NCBI RefSeq assembly: GCF_963966145.1
Contig: NC_091048.1
Coordinates: forward strand, 21,142,001 to 21,206,000
Reading direction: 5' to 3'
Length of the DNA stretch: 64,000 nt
From: Tenebrio molitor
Lineage: Eukaryota > Arthropoda > Insecta > Coleoptera > Tenebrionidae
Positions within the stretch are counted from its first letter, which is position 1, and the number at the start of each line of letters is the position of its first letter. A model generated the notes under the pieces. That model worked only from the letters and a program-made list of their open reading frames with translations, did no database searches and had not been told where the DNA came from. The translations under genes were made by a program, and so were the position numbers. Positions 1 to 11,305 of this stretch are shown here, one piece after another.

Positions 1-762
1 AAAACAAACAAGCAAAACTTACTTCACTGTCAATAAATACATATAAATTCGGCTTACATGTCGCTATGGAAATGACATAAATAAAACAATTCATTATGTA
101 AATACCGTGAGATCGAAAAAAAAAAATAGAGTTGGTTGCGACCAAAAATTTCAGTTGGCAATTCGTTAAAATTTCAATTATCAGATGCCAGTCTTAAAAG
201 TTAGGTTATGATTTTGAGAACGTTGAAATCTTGAGTTTCATAAAGGTGTAAATTATGTGTGATCTGTCGGTTCTAAAAGAATCATGAGGAGCACCAATCG
301 TATTTACGAACGAACGCTTCATGTTTTCAAATGATCTTTGCAAAGTCGGGAGATCAATAATTGCAATTACCAGTAATTACTTGTATTAATTCGGGAATTG
401 TGCCAGGCCTGTTTTTGAACACGTTGTTTTTCAGGTATAGAAAAACAAAATAATCAAGGCAATTTGTTGGTAAGTGCCTTGAAAGTCCGGAATGACAGTT
501 ACTATTGTAATTAATGACATCTGATGACATTTGAATTAAATTTTTACGTGCTGCAAACTGAAGTGTATTAATCATGTCCATTTTTAATTTTCGATCGCAC
601 GGTACATATTTGTAAAAATATCGGAAGAGTTAAAAAGTACGTATTTTAAATTCTACGGTTTCTAATTTCATATCCGAAAAATCTAAAAGCCAGTACTTTG
701 ATTTGTATCAAATATTAAAATGACGCTTACTTTAACAGCCGTCGCTAAAAACAACGGCCGGG
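1..762. other. No gene seen
   Basis: AT-rich sequence with only short chance reading frames. No repeat shared with the rest of the window was noticed before position 763. Confidence 0.5.
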
Positions 763-831
763 AAATTGGATTTCGCGGCCTGTTTCAGGTACGCGAAGTG
801 CTCGTTTCGCGTACAGTTATACAAAAAATCG
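763..831. repeat. Partial copy of the CGCGGCC foldback repeat
   Basis: The segment carries TTTCGCGGCCTGTTT followed by an inverted pair, GTACGCGAA and TTCGCGTAC. The same arrangement occurs at 24748-24805 and 56600-56665. Only the right-hand part of the element seen at 56446-56665 is present here. The inverted pair would fold into a CpG-rich hairpin. No coding capacity is visible. Confidence 0.7.
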
Positions 832-2959
832 TTAATGACGGTTGCTTTTCATTTTTTTAATTGTTGTACTTGAATAATTGAAATTTTGCGTTGCCGAGTG
901 AAAGTCTGATTCGAATCGGTCGGCATATTACGTGTCATACGCACATTTTGATAACTTCCGCTTTGCTTTCCACGTGTTTCGCATAGATCCCGTGGCCACG
1001 CAACACCGCTTCGAGAAACAATTTGGGGAAAACGCAAAATAGTCGTCCGACGCATGTAAGTGACGTCTTTTATACAAGAAAAAAAAATCACTTTGGAAAT
1101 CTTCAGGTGAAAATCTTTTCATCGTCTCGGCTATAAGCGCTTTCCGTTTTCTAAAGCGTTTGATTTGCGGCGAGGCAGACAGACGGAATGACAAAGTGAC
1201 GTGAAATTTGTAAAAGTGACGGTCTGAAATCGGAAATATGCGTATGACAAATACATGTCACAAAGGACACCCTTTAGCGGGGCTTTGTGCGGCACACGTT
1301 CCGCCGCCCTGGGGACGGGCGGCATGTTTGGGACCTTCCACCTCTCACTCCGGTTGCCGGGATGACATTCCAATCTGAAATTCAGAATTGGGGGCACATT
1401 CACGCAGGATTGCCACCACACTCTCGCACACACTCCGGATGATGGTAGTTCAGCCCTACATGGGAACACGCGCAGCTGGAATAATACCGGATGAAAGCTG
1501 GATATGGTGCGGCGGCGGTGCCGATAAAAAGATGTTTTTTGTATTAGGGCTTACGGATTGATGTGTACGGCTTGCCGTGGCGTGTCTTTTTCGAACGAAT
1601 TTCGGATTTTAATTGCTCGAGAGAGCTGTCGCTTTAGGAATTATGCGAGTTGTTTGCTCTTGCCAAGTGCTTATTACATTGTTTGCTTGAACCGTAAAGC
1701 AACTTGAATCGTACAACGCTCACGCAGTAGCACACAGCATTTTGAGCGGTAAATCCTGTTTAAATCTGTAATAAATTCAGACTGTAATGAAACTAGAGGT
1801 CAGTTTCTGCGGTACAGAGTTTCCAATTGGCTCAGGTGATGTAAACCTCCCGTTTTAAAAAACACACCGTTTTACGTGCAAAATGTATTCTTCTTTGTTC
1901 CAGGCACGGCAAAAAATTACGTTTCAAATAAATAAACAATTAAGATTAATTAACACGATTCGTTATTACGTTACTGGCTATTAAATTGATAACTTAATTA
2001 AACTGTGCCCCTTATTTCCGTTTAAAATATACTGTTATGGAAAAAAATTTGTGATATAGATTTCAATTTTCGCATTATTCCCTAAATAATAAAGTTAGGG
2101 AATTATTTAGAGAGTTAGACCAGCCTGAGGCGAACAACGCGGAGGTTTAAATTCCAGCTATTAAAAACAAATGTAGGTTGGCTTATTTTTTACGTTATGT
2201 TTATTTTTACATTGTTATACCCGGTGAGGCAGGTTCTATCGCCATTGGGAAAATGCTGGCTTCTGGATAAAATATTCAAAATTGTTATGCACAGTTGAGC
2301 ATTAATGGAGAATACGATTTTGCATTCTGTTGACTTCAGCTGTTTTGTGATTGTTCTACCTACGTATTTCTGTCTAAAGACCATTATCTAATTTAAATAA
2401 TACAACTCCTGTTTAAATAAATTAATTTTGATGTTGTGAAAGGCTTTTTATTTGTACGTTAGTATCTCATAAGCTCTCATAAATTTATATTTACAATACC
2501 GACATTACTTATGATGGCAAAGGCAAATAATGCAGCATAATTTACGGTACAACCAAACTTACATTTCTTCGGCTAAGAATTTCATACAACTTTATTGATG
2601 ATGATACGAGGCACATCACCACTAATAAAATTTTATAAGATGCCAACAAAATGAAATGATCATAGAGGGTAGGCCACGGGTGAGTTATGTCTGTGTGACA
2701 CATTACCTCATTTTTTCCAAAAATGGCCGACCGGGTCAAATTAATTTGCATCGGGACATGTAATATGTACATATTGGCTATTGTCGTTTACGTATTTTCA
2801 ACCCGAAGGTGGGGGTTCATTTTAGTCATTTTAGAATTTTAAATGACAAAGGATTCAAAGGACATATTATTTGAAATCCTCATAAATTTGCTGCACAGCA
2901 GTGTTTTTATTTTTATATTTCGAGCAGTAGTTTCCCTGAAAATGCAGTGCAAAGAAATA
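832..2959. other. No gene seen; some GC-richer sequence
   Basis: Around 1260-1500 the sequence is richer in GC than its surroundings and holds a minus-strand open frame of about 110 codons. I recognise no family in it and see no convincing splice sites. The rest is AT-rich and featureless. Confidence 0.4.
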
Positions 2960-3175
2960 AAATATATTCACGTTGTTTTGGCATAATGGGAGGCCATGGA
3001 AATTTTGCATTTAATTTGGTAGTAAAGCTGTCTGTTGAATTAGGTTATGTTTTTCTAAGTTTGAGGTTATAAATAGCGTCAATGTCTAGTGCATTGTTTT
3101 CAGTTTTACTAGTTTGCAAATAGAAGAATATATGTGAGCTGCGAGGGACTTTTCTAAAACATTTTGATCCGAGTA
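2960..3175 (-). mobile_element. MITE family A, copy 1 (truncated, reversed)
   Basis: Begins with TTCACGTTGTTTTGGCATAA. Read backwards, its interior matches the copies at 13987, 21231 and 36511, including the stretch encoding TATTTATAACCTCAAACTTA. The clear match ends near 3130; a few weaker matching blocks continue to about 3175. The other terminal repeat is missing. It is non-coding. Confidence 0.8.
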
Positions 3176-6100
3176 ATTGGCTAAAAATTTTTCTTTGCAA
3201 GCTTGAACTCTGTATGTCTCATTCTCCGTCTCTTTTAACGCCGTTGCAGTAATAAGACATTATAATGAACTTATTTTGTTCAAGTGTGAAGCAATTACTT
3301 CTAAAATATTTACGAGGTTATAAAATTATGCTGATTTTCGATATAAAAACAGATAAAGACAATAGCTTTGTAACCCCATCGGAAATTATCTAGCTTTGGA
3401 AAAAGCTTTTTCTTTAAGAATAAATCGACCAGGAATACAAGAAACAACAAAGCAGGACTTCGAAAGAGGAAATGAAATTAAGTTGACTTTGTGTTAACAA
3501 CTTGTAGCTTGTGAATATTTGACAGTTTACGATTAGTATTTCATGAATTTAAACCAGGTGGCAAATTCAAATTCCAGAGCCATCTCCATCTGCGATCCTA
3601 CATTCTTTTATAGACAGTCTGTACATTGGTGAACTAAAAGTATTTGTTTACGATGACGAAAAAGTTTTATAAATTAGAAAAAAAGTATGACTTTAGTTTA
3701 TCAAAATAACATCTGTGACTGGCGAATATTAGGAAAATGTATTTTCGTCAATTTCCGAATCTTCGGGTTAGAACATTAATGTTGATGTTTTTCGATATCC
3801 AAATGTTGCTATTTCTACTACGAAATAAGTAAATAATTATGTATTATGAATAAATATTATGATCATGAATAAATTGATGGAAAATTGGGACCATTCATTT
3901 TGGTACATTTTTTGGTGATGGATGGATCAGAACAATTTCTTATGGTGGTTTTGAAAATCCTTTTTCATCATTTTGTACCCTGTATTTTTTGTTCTTGTAC
4001 ATTTTTAATACAAATAGTACGAGTAGTAACATTTTTGTTTCGTCTGGTGTTTTTGGCTGAACTAGGTCGGTTTTAATTTAACATAAAAAATAAACACGGG
4101 TGGCTTAATGAAAGCTGACGACTAAGAAGCAATTTGGCAAACCTCGAAGAAAACTAGTGGGCACATTGCGTGGGGATGTGCGTCTAAACGTTCGATGAAG
4201 TGTCGCCTCATCCTCGTCCTCCAAATAAATTGCGTGAGCCGTCCATGCCGCGTATGACATTTATCCAAATTCATCCCTAAATAACGAGGACTCCAATTTC
4301 CCCTTTTCCTTGAATCAACTCTGTCTGGAACAAGCGGGGAACGTTGGATGTGCCGGTGTGTACGTGTGTGTGTGCGTGTAATAAATACGAAATAAACGAT
4401 ATTCATTATTTAGGGTCAGCAGATTAGTTTACACTGGTTTGTTTACAGGCGGGAAAGCCGTGTTCTGGAAGCACATAACTACCCTGGTAAATATACGAAT
4501 TTATAGAATTGTTTGCTGCTAGCTAGCTCGGCGCCCAAATAAATTTGGATACAAGGTGAGATGATAAATTATTCAGTACCATGTGCGGAGGCAACATCAG
4601 TCGCACCGAAAATCTGTGTTTTTTAAAAATACCTAACTAAATCCCTAAATCAATTAAACCGGCTGACGGACGGACGAGATCGTGAGAAAAATTCGTCAGT
4701 CCTGACTCGATCATTCGTCACTATTACAGATCAGGTCATGTGACGGGAGCGTCCAGCTGGATAAAAGAGGCAAAGTAAGATGGCAAACTAACAGTGGTGA
4801 CGACGACTCAGGACTCAGCTTTTATGTGTCACCGACTGCGATCACTTTCTTTTGAACTTTTGTAAATGTGTCAATTTACTGGTTTTCAAACTCTCGCCAC
4901 TAGCGTATAGCCGTAATTCGTCAGATATAAAAGTTGGAAGGGCCAGAACGACCCGCATTAAGTGCGTCTAGATTGCGCGTAATGTCCTTCCGAAGACCTT
5001 TTTTCCTTTTAATCGCCAGTAAAAGTAATAGTTGATAATTATTTGCCGGTGACGGGGTTAATTTCGTCGAAGGGAGCTCACGCCCTTGTCGATCTGGTTC
5101 CACATAAAAACATCATAAAAGCAGTTTCCTCCACTTTTCCTCGGTGAATTCCAATTCGGATCATTTTGTAGCGGATTCGGGGTGTTCGAACTGTCGACAA
5201 TATAAGGGATAATACGATAAGTAGACAAACAAAAGGAAAGTCGCTGACCGGACGTCTTGTCTCAGGAAACTATAACAAGGATCGCATGTTGGACCCAGGG
5301 GGGAACGGGAAGGTGCAAGGGTCGGTCCAAGCTCGACGGTGATGTTCCCGAGGGGTGATCGAAGGACTTAAGATGATGGCCCGGCGTGTGAGAACTTTCT
5401 GTATTAGATGACTCTCCTGCCGCCTAATTCAATACCGGGAGCACATAAATCGCAATTATCGTATGGTGTGCGCTTGTCGGATGCGAAGAAAACGTTTGGG
5501 CCTACAATAAAATACAGATAAGGAGGCAACGATTCCGAAGAGGACCTTCTGTAATTTATACGTAATCTATTTTCTGGCAAATTTACATTGTTAACGCTCG
5601 CCGTTATCGATTCTACCAGGAGCCGCCGGCGAATGCCCTATTTGTATAGAGGTAATAATGCAATTTAACACTGAACGCCAAAAAGATAAGTCCGTTTTCA
5701 AATCTACGTCAGCATTCGGAAAAATGCGGCGTCAGGTAAAAAATTTCACCACGAAGTCGACTAATCCGTTCGAGCAACATTGTTTCATTTAAATTAGTGC
5801 AGTCGAAATTTTCCAAGCCAATTTAAACGCCTATTACAAAGAGGCCTAAAGCACTACCTGAAAATTACAAGACTAAATTAATTTCTGTATCAACAAACGC
5901 TTCGGCTCTTTGCACACTATGAATTCTGCATTTTTACAAACAACGCATATCGGGCGAAAAAAATTATTGCAAAACAAAAGAGGTCACTTCGCGATTTTGA
6001 AGTAAAAGATTAGGAAAATCCAAACAATTTTATTTCTCAACGTGGTCACGGAAGACACGAAGACATCTGAAGGGCTTTGATGCCTTCAGAAAGAAAATTC

Positions 6101-6601
6101 TTGTTTTCATTCTCAGTAACTCGGATAACTGAAGCTGTTTCTTACAGGAATAGATGCACGGATAATGCAAAATCTTACATCTACAACAATGGTATGGTTC
6201 CCAAAATTGTTCTTTATGATCTGCTAAATGTGTGACAGTTGTGCACCACAACAATGCTTTATTTCAAGGCAGCAACAAACAAGAGGCTATTTGAAAGTCT
6301 GAGGAGAAAATTTATTGAACACTCGGCTTACACATATTATGTACTTTCTTTTTGTCTCTCAGATTAAAAGACAAAAAGTTATTTTTATATGACCCCTATA
6401 TAATGAGCAACTTTACTCCCTGATTGTATGGAGTAAAGTGAGTCTTTTTTTCCCTTTGAACAATAGTATATTCTATTATAAGTGATAGAAATGCAGCATT
6501 ATACAAGAGTGAGAATTTTGACCGACGAGTGCGCTTGCGCACGAGTGGGACACTTCTCACGCGTTTCATAATGGCATTTCGATCACGTGTGATATCCGAC
6601 G
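3176..6601. other. No gene seen
   Basis: AT-rich sequence with a GC-richer patch near 5270-5420. Two modest open frames, near 3885-4076 on plus and 4122-4406 on minus, resemble no family I know. No inverted-repeat element was recognised here. Confidence 0.4.
4356..4379. repeat. GT-rich microsatellite
   Basis: A short run of alternating G and T, interrupted by two ACG/GCG units. Confidence 0.7.
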
Positions 6602-6831
6602 TTTTATCTTACAGGTGCAACTATTGCAAAAAATCCAAGAAATGAAGTTTCATTCAAGTAAAATGACAGCTGTCAAATTTAGTCACTTGTGAGTACTTTA
6701 TGTCAAGTTAAATGGCAGTTGTCAAATTTACTCACTAGTGAGTGCTTTATCTCACTTGTGATTAAAATTCGACTTCTGCCACTGAAAACAATGGTCTAAG
6801 GTAGCTCAAAAACTCCACCTGTAAGATAAAA
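6602..6831. repeat. Inverted-repeat element with a 49-bp tandem duplication inside
   Basis: The 16-bp sequence TTTTATCTTACAGGTG at 6602-6617 is repeated inverted and perfectly at 6816-6831. Inside are two tandem 49-bp units (6661-6709 and 6710-6758), each containing a TGTCAAATTTA..CTCACT/GTCACT core and GTGAGT. It is probably a non-autonomous element, but no target duplication could be assigned. Confidence 0.6.
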
Positions 6832-6941
6832 AACATAGCCAACTCAAGCTTTTATGTAATTTTTTTTCCCACGGGTAAAAAAGCATACGCAACTCAACCT
6901 TTTATGATACATATTTATTTGATATTAATTTTCATTTTTAT

Positions 6942-7488
6942 CCGAGGTGCATACAGGGTGTTAGATAAATGATCTGCCAAAATGTAAACAGTTCATTATC
7001 AGGCAAAATTAGGTAGATTTTTCCTCTACCATTTTTTATTTGGATGCTAATTTCGTTCAAAATGGGGTGCGGAAAAAATGTACCCCATTATTTAAGATTC
7101 ACAACTAAGACAAAGTTTCGTTTCCAAGGATATTATTTAAAATTTTAACGGTAGTAGTGATTGCAATAATACAATTTTCAGTGGTTCTCAACGAGTTGGT
7201 GCACTTGTTTTTGTCACCAGATTTAAAATGAACTGTGCAGCTGAGCCAAAAACGACTGAGGACTAAGGACTTTTTGTATCTGATCAGCATTCTGATGCTC
7301 TCTTTAAAGTTTTGCACCCTGTATACTATTTTTTGCACGACGAAACAATTTTAATTGAAAAAAGCCGAAAGGTTTTAAATTATTTTTAACTGTCAACATG
7401 ACACTTAAACTTAGCTTGACAGTTAAAGATAATTTAATTTTTCAATTAAAATCATTGGGTCATGCAAAAAATTGTATATGCACCTCGG
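6942..7488. mobile_element. Palindromic element interrupted by a younger insertion
   Basis: The outer ends are CCGAGGTGCA (6942-6951) and its inverse (7479-7488). Leaving out the insert at 6954-7321 and one TA gives two arms that pair along their length, including ATTTTTTGCA.GAC and CAATTTTAATTGAAAA. The palindrome would be about 177 bp. It is a foldback-type repeat with no coding capacity. Confidence 0.75.
6954..7321. mobile_element. CAGGGTG-ended element nested in a palindrome
   Basis: Starts CAGGGTG and ends CACCCTG, with TA at each side (6952-6953 and 7322-7323). The intact opposite arm of the host palindrome shows what the empty site looked like, which confirms the boundaries and a TA duplication. 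Terminal repeats match over only about 7 bp. The 368-bp body contains no transposase I can recognise. TA duplication and this type of end suggest mobilisation by a Tc1/mariner-type transposase. Confidence 0.75.
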
Positions 7489-7490
7489 GA

Positions 7491-7563
7491 GTGTATGATT
7501 TTTACCCACAGTGCTTTGTAGAACCCTCGGGGTACAAACTGCACCTCGGGTAAAAATCATGCA
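7491..7563. repeat. Small hairpin repeat
   Basis: GTGTATGATTTTTACCC (7491-7507) pairs with GGGTAAAAATCATGCAC (7547-7563). The loop contains two CCTCGGG motifs like those at the end of the neighbouring palindrome, so it may be an extension or relative of that element. Confidence 0.6.
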
Positions 7564-8068
7564 CTTCACTTCCTCCGTGCATAATCTACTATTAAAATAC
7601 ATATACAGGGTGATTCATTTTTTACCGCCGGTGGCAAAATTGACCTTAAAATTTATGATTTCACTTTCATATTTTGCAGACCTAATTTATTATCCATAAG
7701 GCACATAATATCAAAAAATGGAATTTATAAGTTAATTATGTCAAATTTTGGCATTTTCTGAATTATTAATTGTTTAATTTATTCACATTCTTGTGGCACA
7801 TGCACACTCAGGTATTTTCGCACAATTTTACCATGTTAAATCAATTTTAGCATATGGTATTATTGAAATAAACGCATTCTGATATTCAAATTTGTATTTG
7901 CTTCATGACTTACGACATAATGTCCCAATATCTTAACAATAAGGTCTTTATTGCCACAGCAGTGGGTCCTTTACAAATTTTATCGTAAATTCACCTAAGC
8001 AGGTCAGTTTTACAGGGTAGTCATTGTTAAGGAAAATTTACAACCCTAAAAGCCAACAACTACCAATA

Positions 8069-8202
8069 ATAGTATATTATGTTATGAGGAGCAAAAATGA
8101 AGTTTTATGTGCTGCGGCTGTAGATTGGCTGCCGAACGCAGTGAGGCAGACAAACCAGCCAAAGCACATAAAACCATTTTTGCTCCGAATAACATATACT
8201 AT
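8069..8202. repeat. Hairpin repeat inside the 7606-8781 element
   Basis: The left arm includes GAGGAGCAAAAATGAAGTTT and TATGTGCT. The right arm carries the inverse of GGAGCAAAAATGGTTTTATG. The apex is GC-rich: GCTGCCGAACGCAGTGAGGC. Its layout resembles the hairpins at 43795 and 51430. Confidence 0.7.
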
Positions 8203-8288
8203 TTTTTCTTCAAACCTTCATAACAAATTATTTAAGACATGTTAAGAAACCAGGTAGGAATTTCAAATGATTTAGCTAGTTTACTTTA

Positions 8289-8395
8289 CTGCCGCTCATC
8301 AGCGGAGATAATAACTTCACGGACGCCCTCAGCGGATTTAATAACTTTATCTGCCGCTCTCAGCGGAGATAATAACTTTATCTGCCGCTCGTTAG
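8289..8395. repeat. Minisatellite, about 31-bp unit, three to four copies
   Basis: Units of the form CTGCCGCTCTCAGCGGAGAT followed by AATAACTTTAT repeat head to tail with small differences. Each unit contains a short CCGCT..AGCGG inverted pair. The array lies in the interior of the 7606-8781 element. Confidence 0.75.
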
Positions 8396-8781
8396 CTCGT
8401 TAGATTCCATGACAATGAAGTGACACTTTAGCATTATCAATGCAGCAGGATAATGTCATAATTTACGGACGTTTGAAGAAAAAAGCAATTTTTCCATTAA
8501 AATCGATATAATTCAAAAACTATCAAAGATTTTTCGAAACGGGTTGCAGATATTGATTTTATACGTCATTAGCCACATTCTGATGCAAAAATTTAAACAT
8601 GAAAATTTTTTTAAAAACAGTTTTTTATAAATACATATCTGCTCATAGAAAAAAACATTTTTGAAATCAATTATACCAGCTGAAAGTAAATTTTTCGACA
8701 AATCAAATCTGTAAATTTCATAATTTTTTCTCAATTCTTAAGGGTCATTTTGCCACCGGCGGTAAAAAATGAATTACCCTG

Positions 8782-10826
8782 TATACATACTTGTTTTTTA
8801 AATAGTTCAGAAAAAGCGTATCGAACTTAAATTAAAAAAAAAAAATGAAATGTTTTTTGAAAACTAAGCTGTAAATATGTATTGTCTAATATTGTACTCG
8901 TAGGTTATAAACACAAGTATGTATTAACATTGTGAAGATTCGTAATTAATTTTTTTTTTGTCAAAACAATTTGTCCATTCTTGGAATTGTATCCCATAAC
9001 GTTGTTGCCGAATCACAGTACGAGATAAGAATAATTGCTTTCGAGATTGTGTATTCCATCTGTCGGAAACTTCAGAGTTTCATATAATTATTTAACCTTC
9101 AACTGGTCTCTGGATTCTAGAAGAATTAGGAAGTCGGTAGTAAGTAGGTATGTACATATTATTAAACGAGATGAGATTACAGATTTGTGATTTTTTAAAT
9201 TCTTGGCTCTTTTTAGAACAGTTCCATTTGAATAGTCAATAGTCAGTTATTTTCGAAATATAAACTTTGGCAAACTGGTACTTAAAGCCATATGTAACGA
9301 ATAAAAATTACTTGCCGGCATAATGGGCCCATTAGGGCCTCGAGTACAAGGAAAAATTTCGCTGTGAAACGAGTAAAATTTTAACAGAAAAATTACACAA
9401 CGTTACTAGCGGAAAATTGAACACGAAAAAATTCATGCGTTATAATACTCCAAGTGTTAACGGAAAGTACAACAGAAATAAAATAGGGAGTCGTTAATTT
9501 TAAATGAGTTGTAATGAACATTTTCAAGGAAATTCTTTACGCACGAGCTATAATTAAAACTTTTAGAATTCTAAAAAAGTAAAAGCGAAGTAACTTGTAC
9601 AGATAAATAAACTGTAGGATAAAAAGAATATCTCTGTGAAAAACAGAAGTCGATTCGACGATTGATTCGTACGACAGTTTTATCGTCATCAAGTGTAAAA
9701 ATAAAAGTAGGTCGAATGGCCACTACTTTTGTACTATTAAAAGGTTTTTTTTCAATTAACGGTGTGAAGTTTTATTATAATTTTAATCTTTATTAGATTT
9801 TATTGATTGTGTTAGTGGTCGGGGATAGTGGCACAATTAAAAAATCATAACCCCCAGTTCACAGAAACGATTAGTTAGAAAAACAATTTTTTGTTGCATT
9901 GTGTTTGTCTTGTAAAAACATTCTACCTTCGGTGGAAGGTTCTCGTTGTTTATTCAACAGAAGTAATGTCTGTGTTGTTTGTTTTCGTAATTGTTAATTA
10001 TTAATTGTTGCCGTTACGAAAAAAACCTACAATAATGCTTTTCAGCAAATATTTATGTGATGACGTTATAACGAACATCTTCATCTTATACATCTTCATT
10101 CTCGTATGTACAGGGTGTCTTTGTAATACATGTACAAAAAAAAACGGTACCTAATTCGTGACGATGGGTAGAAGTCATTAACAACATTTTTTATAGTAAA
10201 AGTCCTCTCGTTTTCGGGACAAAAATAACTACAAAATTGTTGGAAATTTACAGTACGCTACTGAAATAACGGTGATTAATAATGTAGTCCGCGTTGCTTA
10301 GCAACAATAATAAAATAATTAATTATTGTATGCTAAAATAACAAAATAATGTTTCAGTGGTGCGAATGGGGGTGGAAACGGTAAATTTAACCCCATTATC
10401 TTAATTAAATAAATATGTAAATTTTGTTTAGTTATTGTTTAGTTTATCCCATAAAAAAATATTATTATTTGTATTACGGCCAAAGATGTTTGGAGAATTC
10501 TCGAAAAACATCTCTTTATTTCCTGATTTGCTAATAAAACCAATAATAGTTATAAGAACCAATACCCAATTTTTTTAACCAGTCTTGAGAAGAAGAAGGC
10601 AATGACAGTAACAAGATGAAAACATTTTCCTATTAACACTTTTATCTATGACTGTTAAATTATACGTTCATTTCCTACGTAAGATACATAATATAGTTTA
10701 TATTACCCTAGTGGAATTTGAACTCATATTCCACGATTCTTAGACATTTCTATTAAAAAACAATTTGTTTCCTCACTCACGACAGCTCACTTCGACAAAG
10801 GGTTTTAGTTGAAAATTCATATTATA
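8782..10826. other. No gene seen; one orphan transposon end
   Basis: AT-rich sequence. A CAGGGTGTCTTTGTAATACA end next to TA starts at 10111. No inverted partner was found nearby, so it is probably one end of a broken element of the same general class as 10827-11305. Confidence 0.5.
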
Positions 10827-11305
10827 CAGGTGTCTCAAAATTCGCGAATTTCGAATTCAATGTTGTAGGGGATCACTTCAGTAGTCCAAATATGGAAATT
10901 AAAAAAAAAATCGGGACTCCCTCCACAAAGATACATTGGTCTGAAGGTGCACTCTTTTAAGTGCGTTTTCTTCAAACACAGGCTGAAAAGTTCAGTGTTT
11001 ATTGTTATTTATGGTGTAGATGATTGTGGAAAATAATAACGTAAAACAATTTTTTGAAGAATAGCTTTACTTTGGAGTAAAAAGATTTTAAATTTTTGTA
11101 ATTTTTCTTAAAAATGGAACGGCAACGTAGCTAGAATAGTATTTTGTCACTATATATACGAAGGCTGCTATGTATTGAACAAAATTAAAGTGCTTATATC
11201 TTCTTCAGGACGAGCGAATTTTTTTTTCTAAGTATTTTTCGAGCTCCACTGGGTCCTTCCCTACCACGCTTTGAATTCGGAATTCGCGAATTTTCAGACA
11301 CCCTG
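10827..11305. mobile_element. 479-bp element with CAGGTGTCT / AGACACCCTG ends
   Basis: The left end reads CAGGTGTCTCAAAATTCGCG and continues AATTTCGAATTCAA. The right end is its near-perfect inverse over about 34 bp. TATA flanks both sides. The interior shows no recognisable protein. It is a non-autonomous element of Tc1/mariner type by its ends and TA target. Confidence 0.85.

Larger units (their letters stand above)
7606..8781. mobile_element. 1.18-kb element with about 40-bp terminal inverted repeats
   Basis: The left end CAGGGTGATTCATTTTTTAC and the sequence after it (through ACCGCCGGTGGCAAAAT) recur inverted at 8738-8781, ending in ATTACCCTG. TATA lies immediately outside both ends, consistent with a TA duplication. 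No transposase is visible. The interior holds a separate hairpin (8069-8202) and a minisatellite (8289-8395), so it is a non-autonomous composite. It belongs with the other CAGG(G)TG-ended elements of this window. Confidence 0.85.

Noticed and set aside
1131..1469. Minus-strand open frame of about 112 codons
   Set aside because: GC-rich sequence stays open by chance in several frames; no family, splice sites or conserved motif seen.
2105..2160. Possible tRNA-derived SINE (GGTTTAAATTCC-like box)
   Set aside because: The box is poor and no convincing A box or tail is present.
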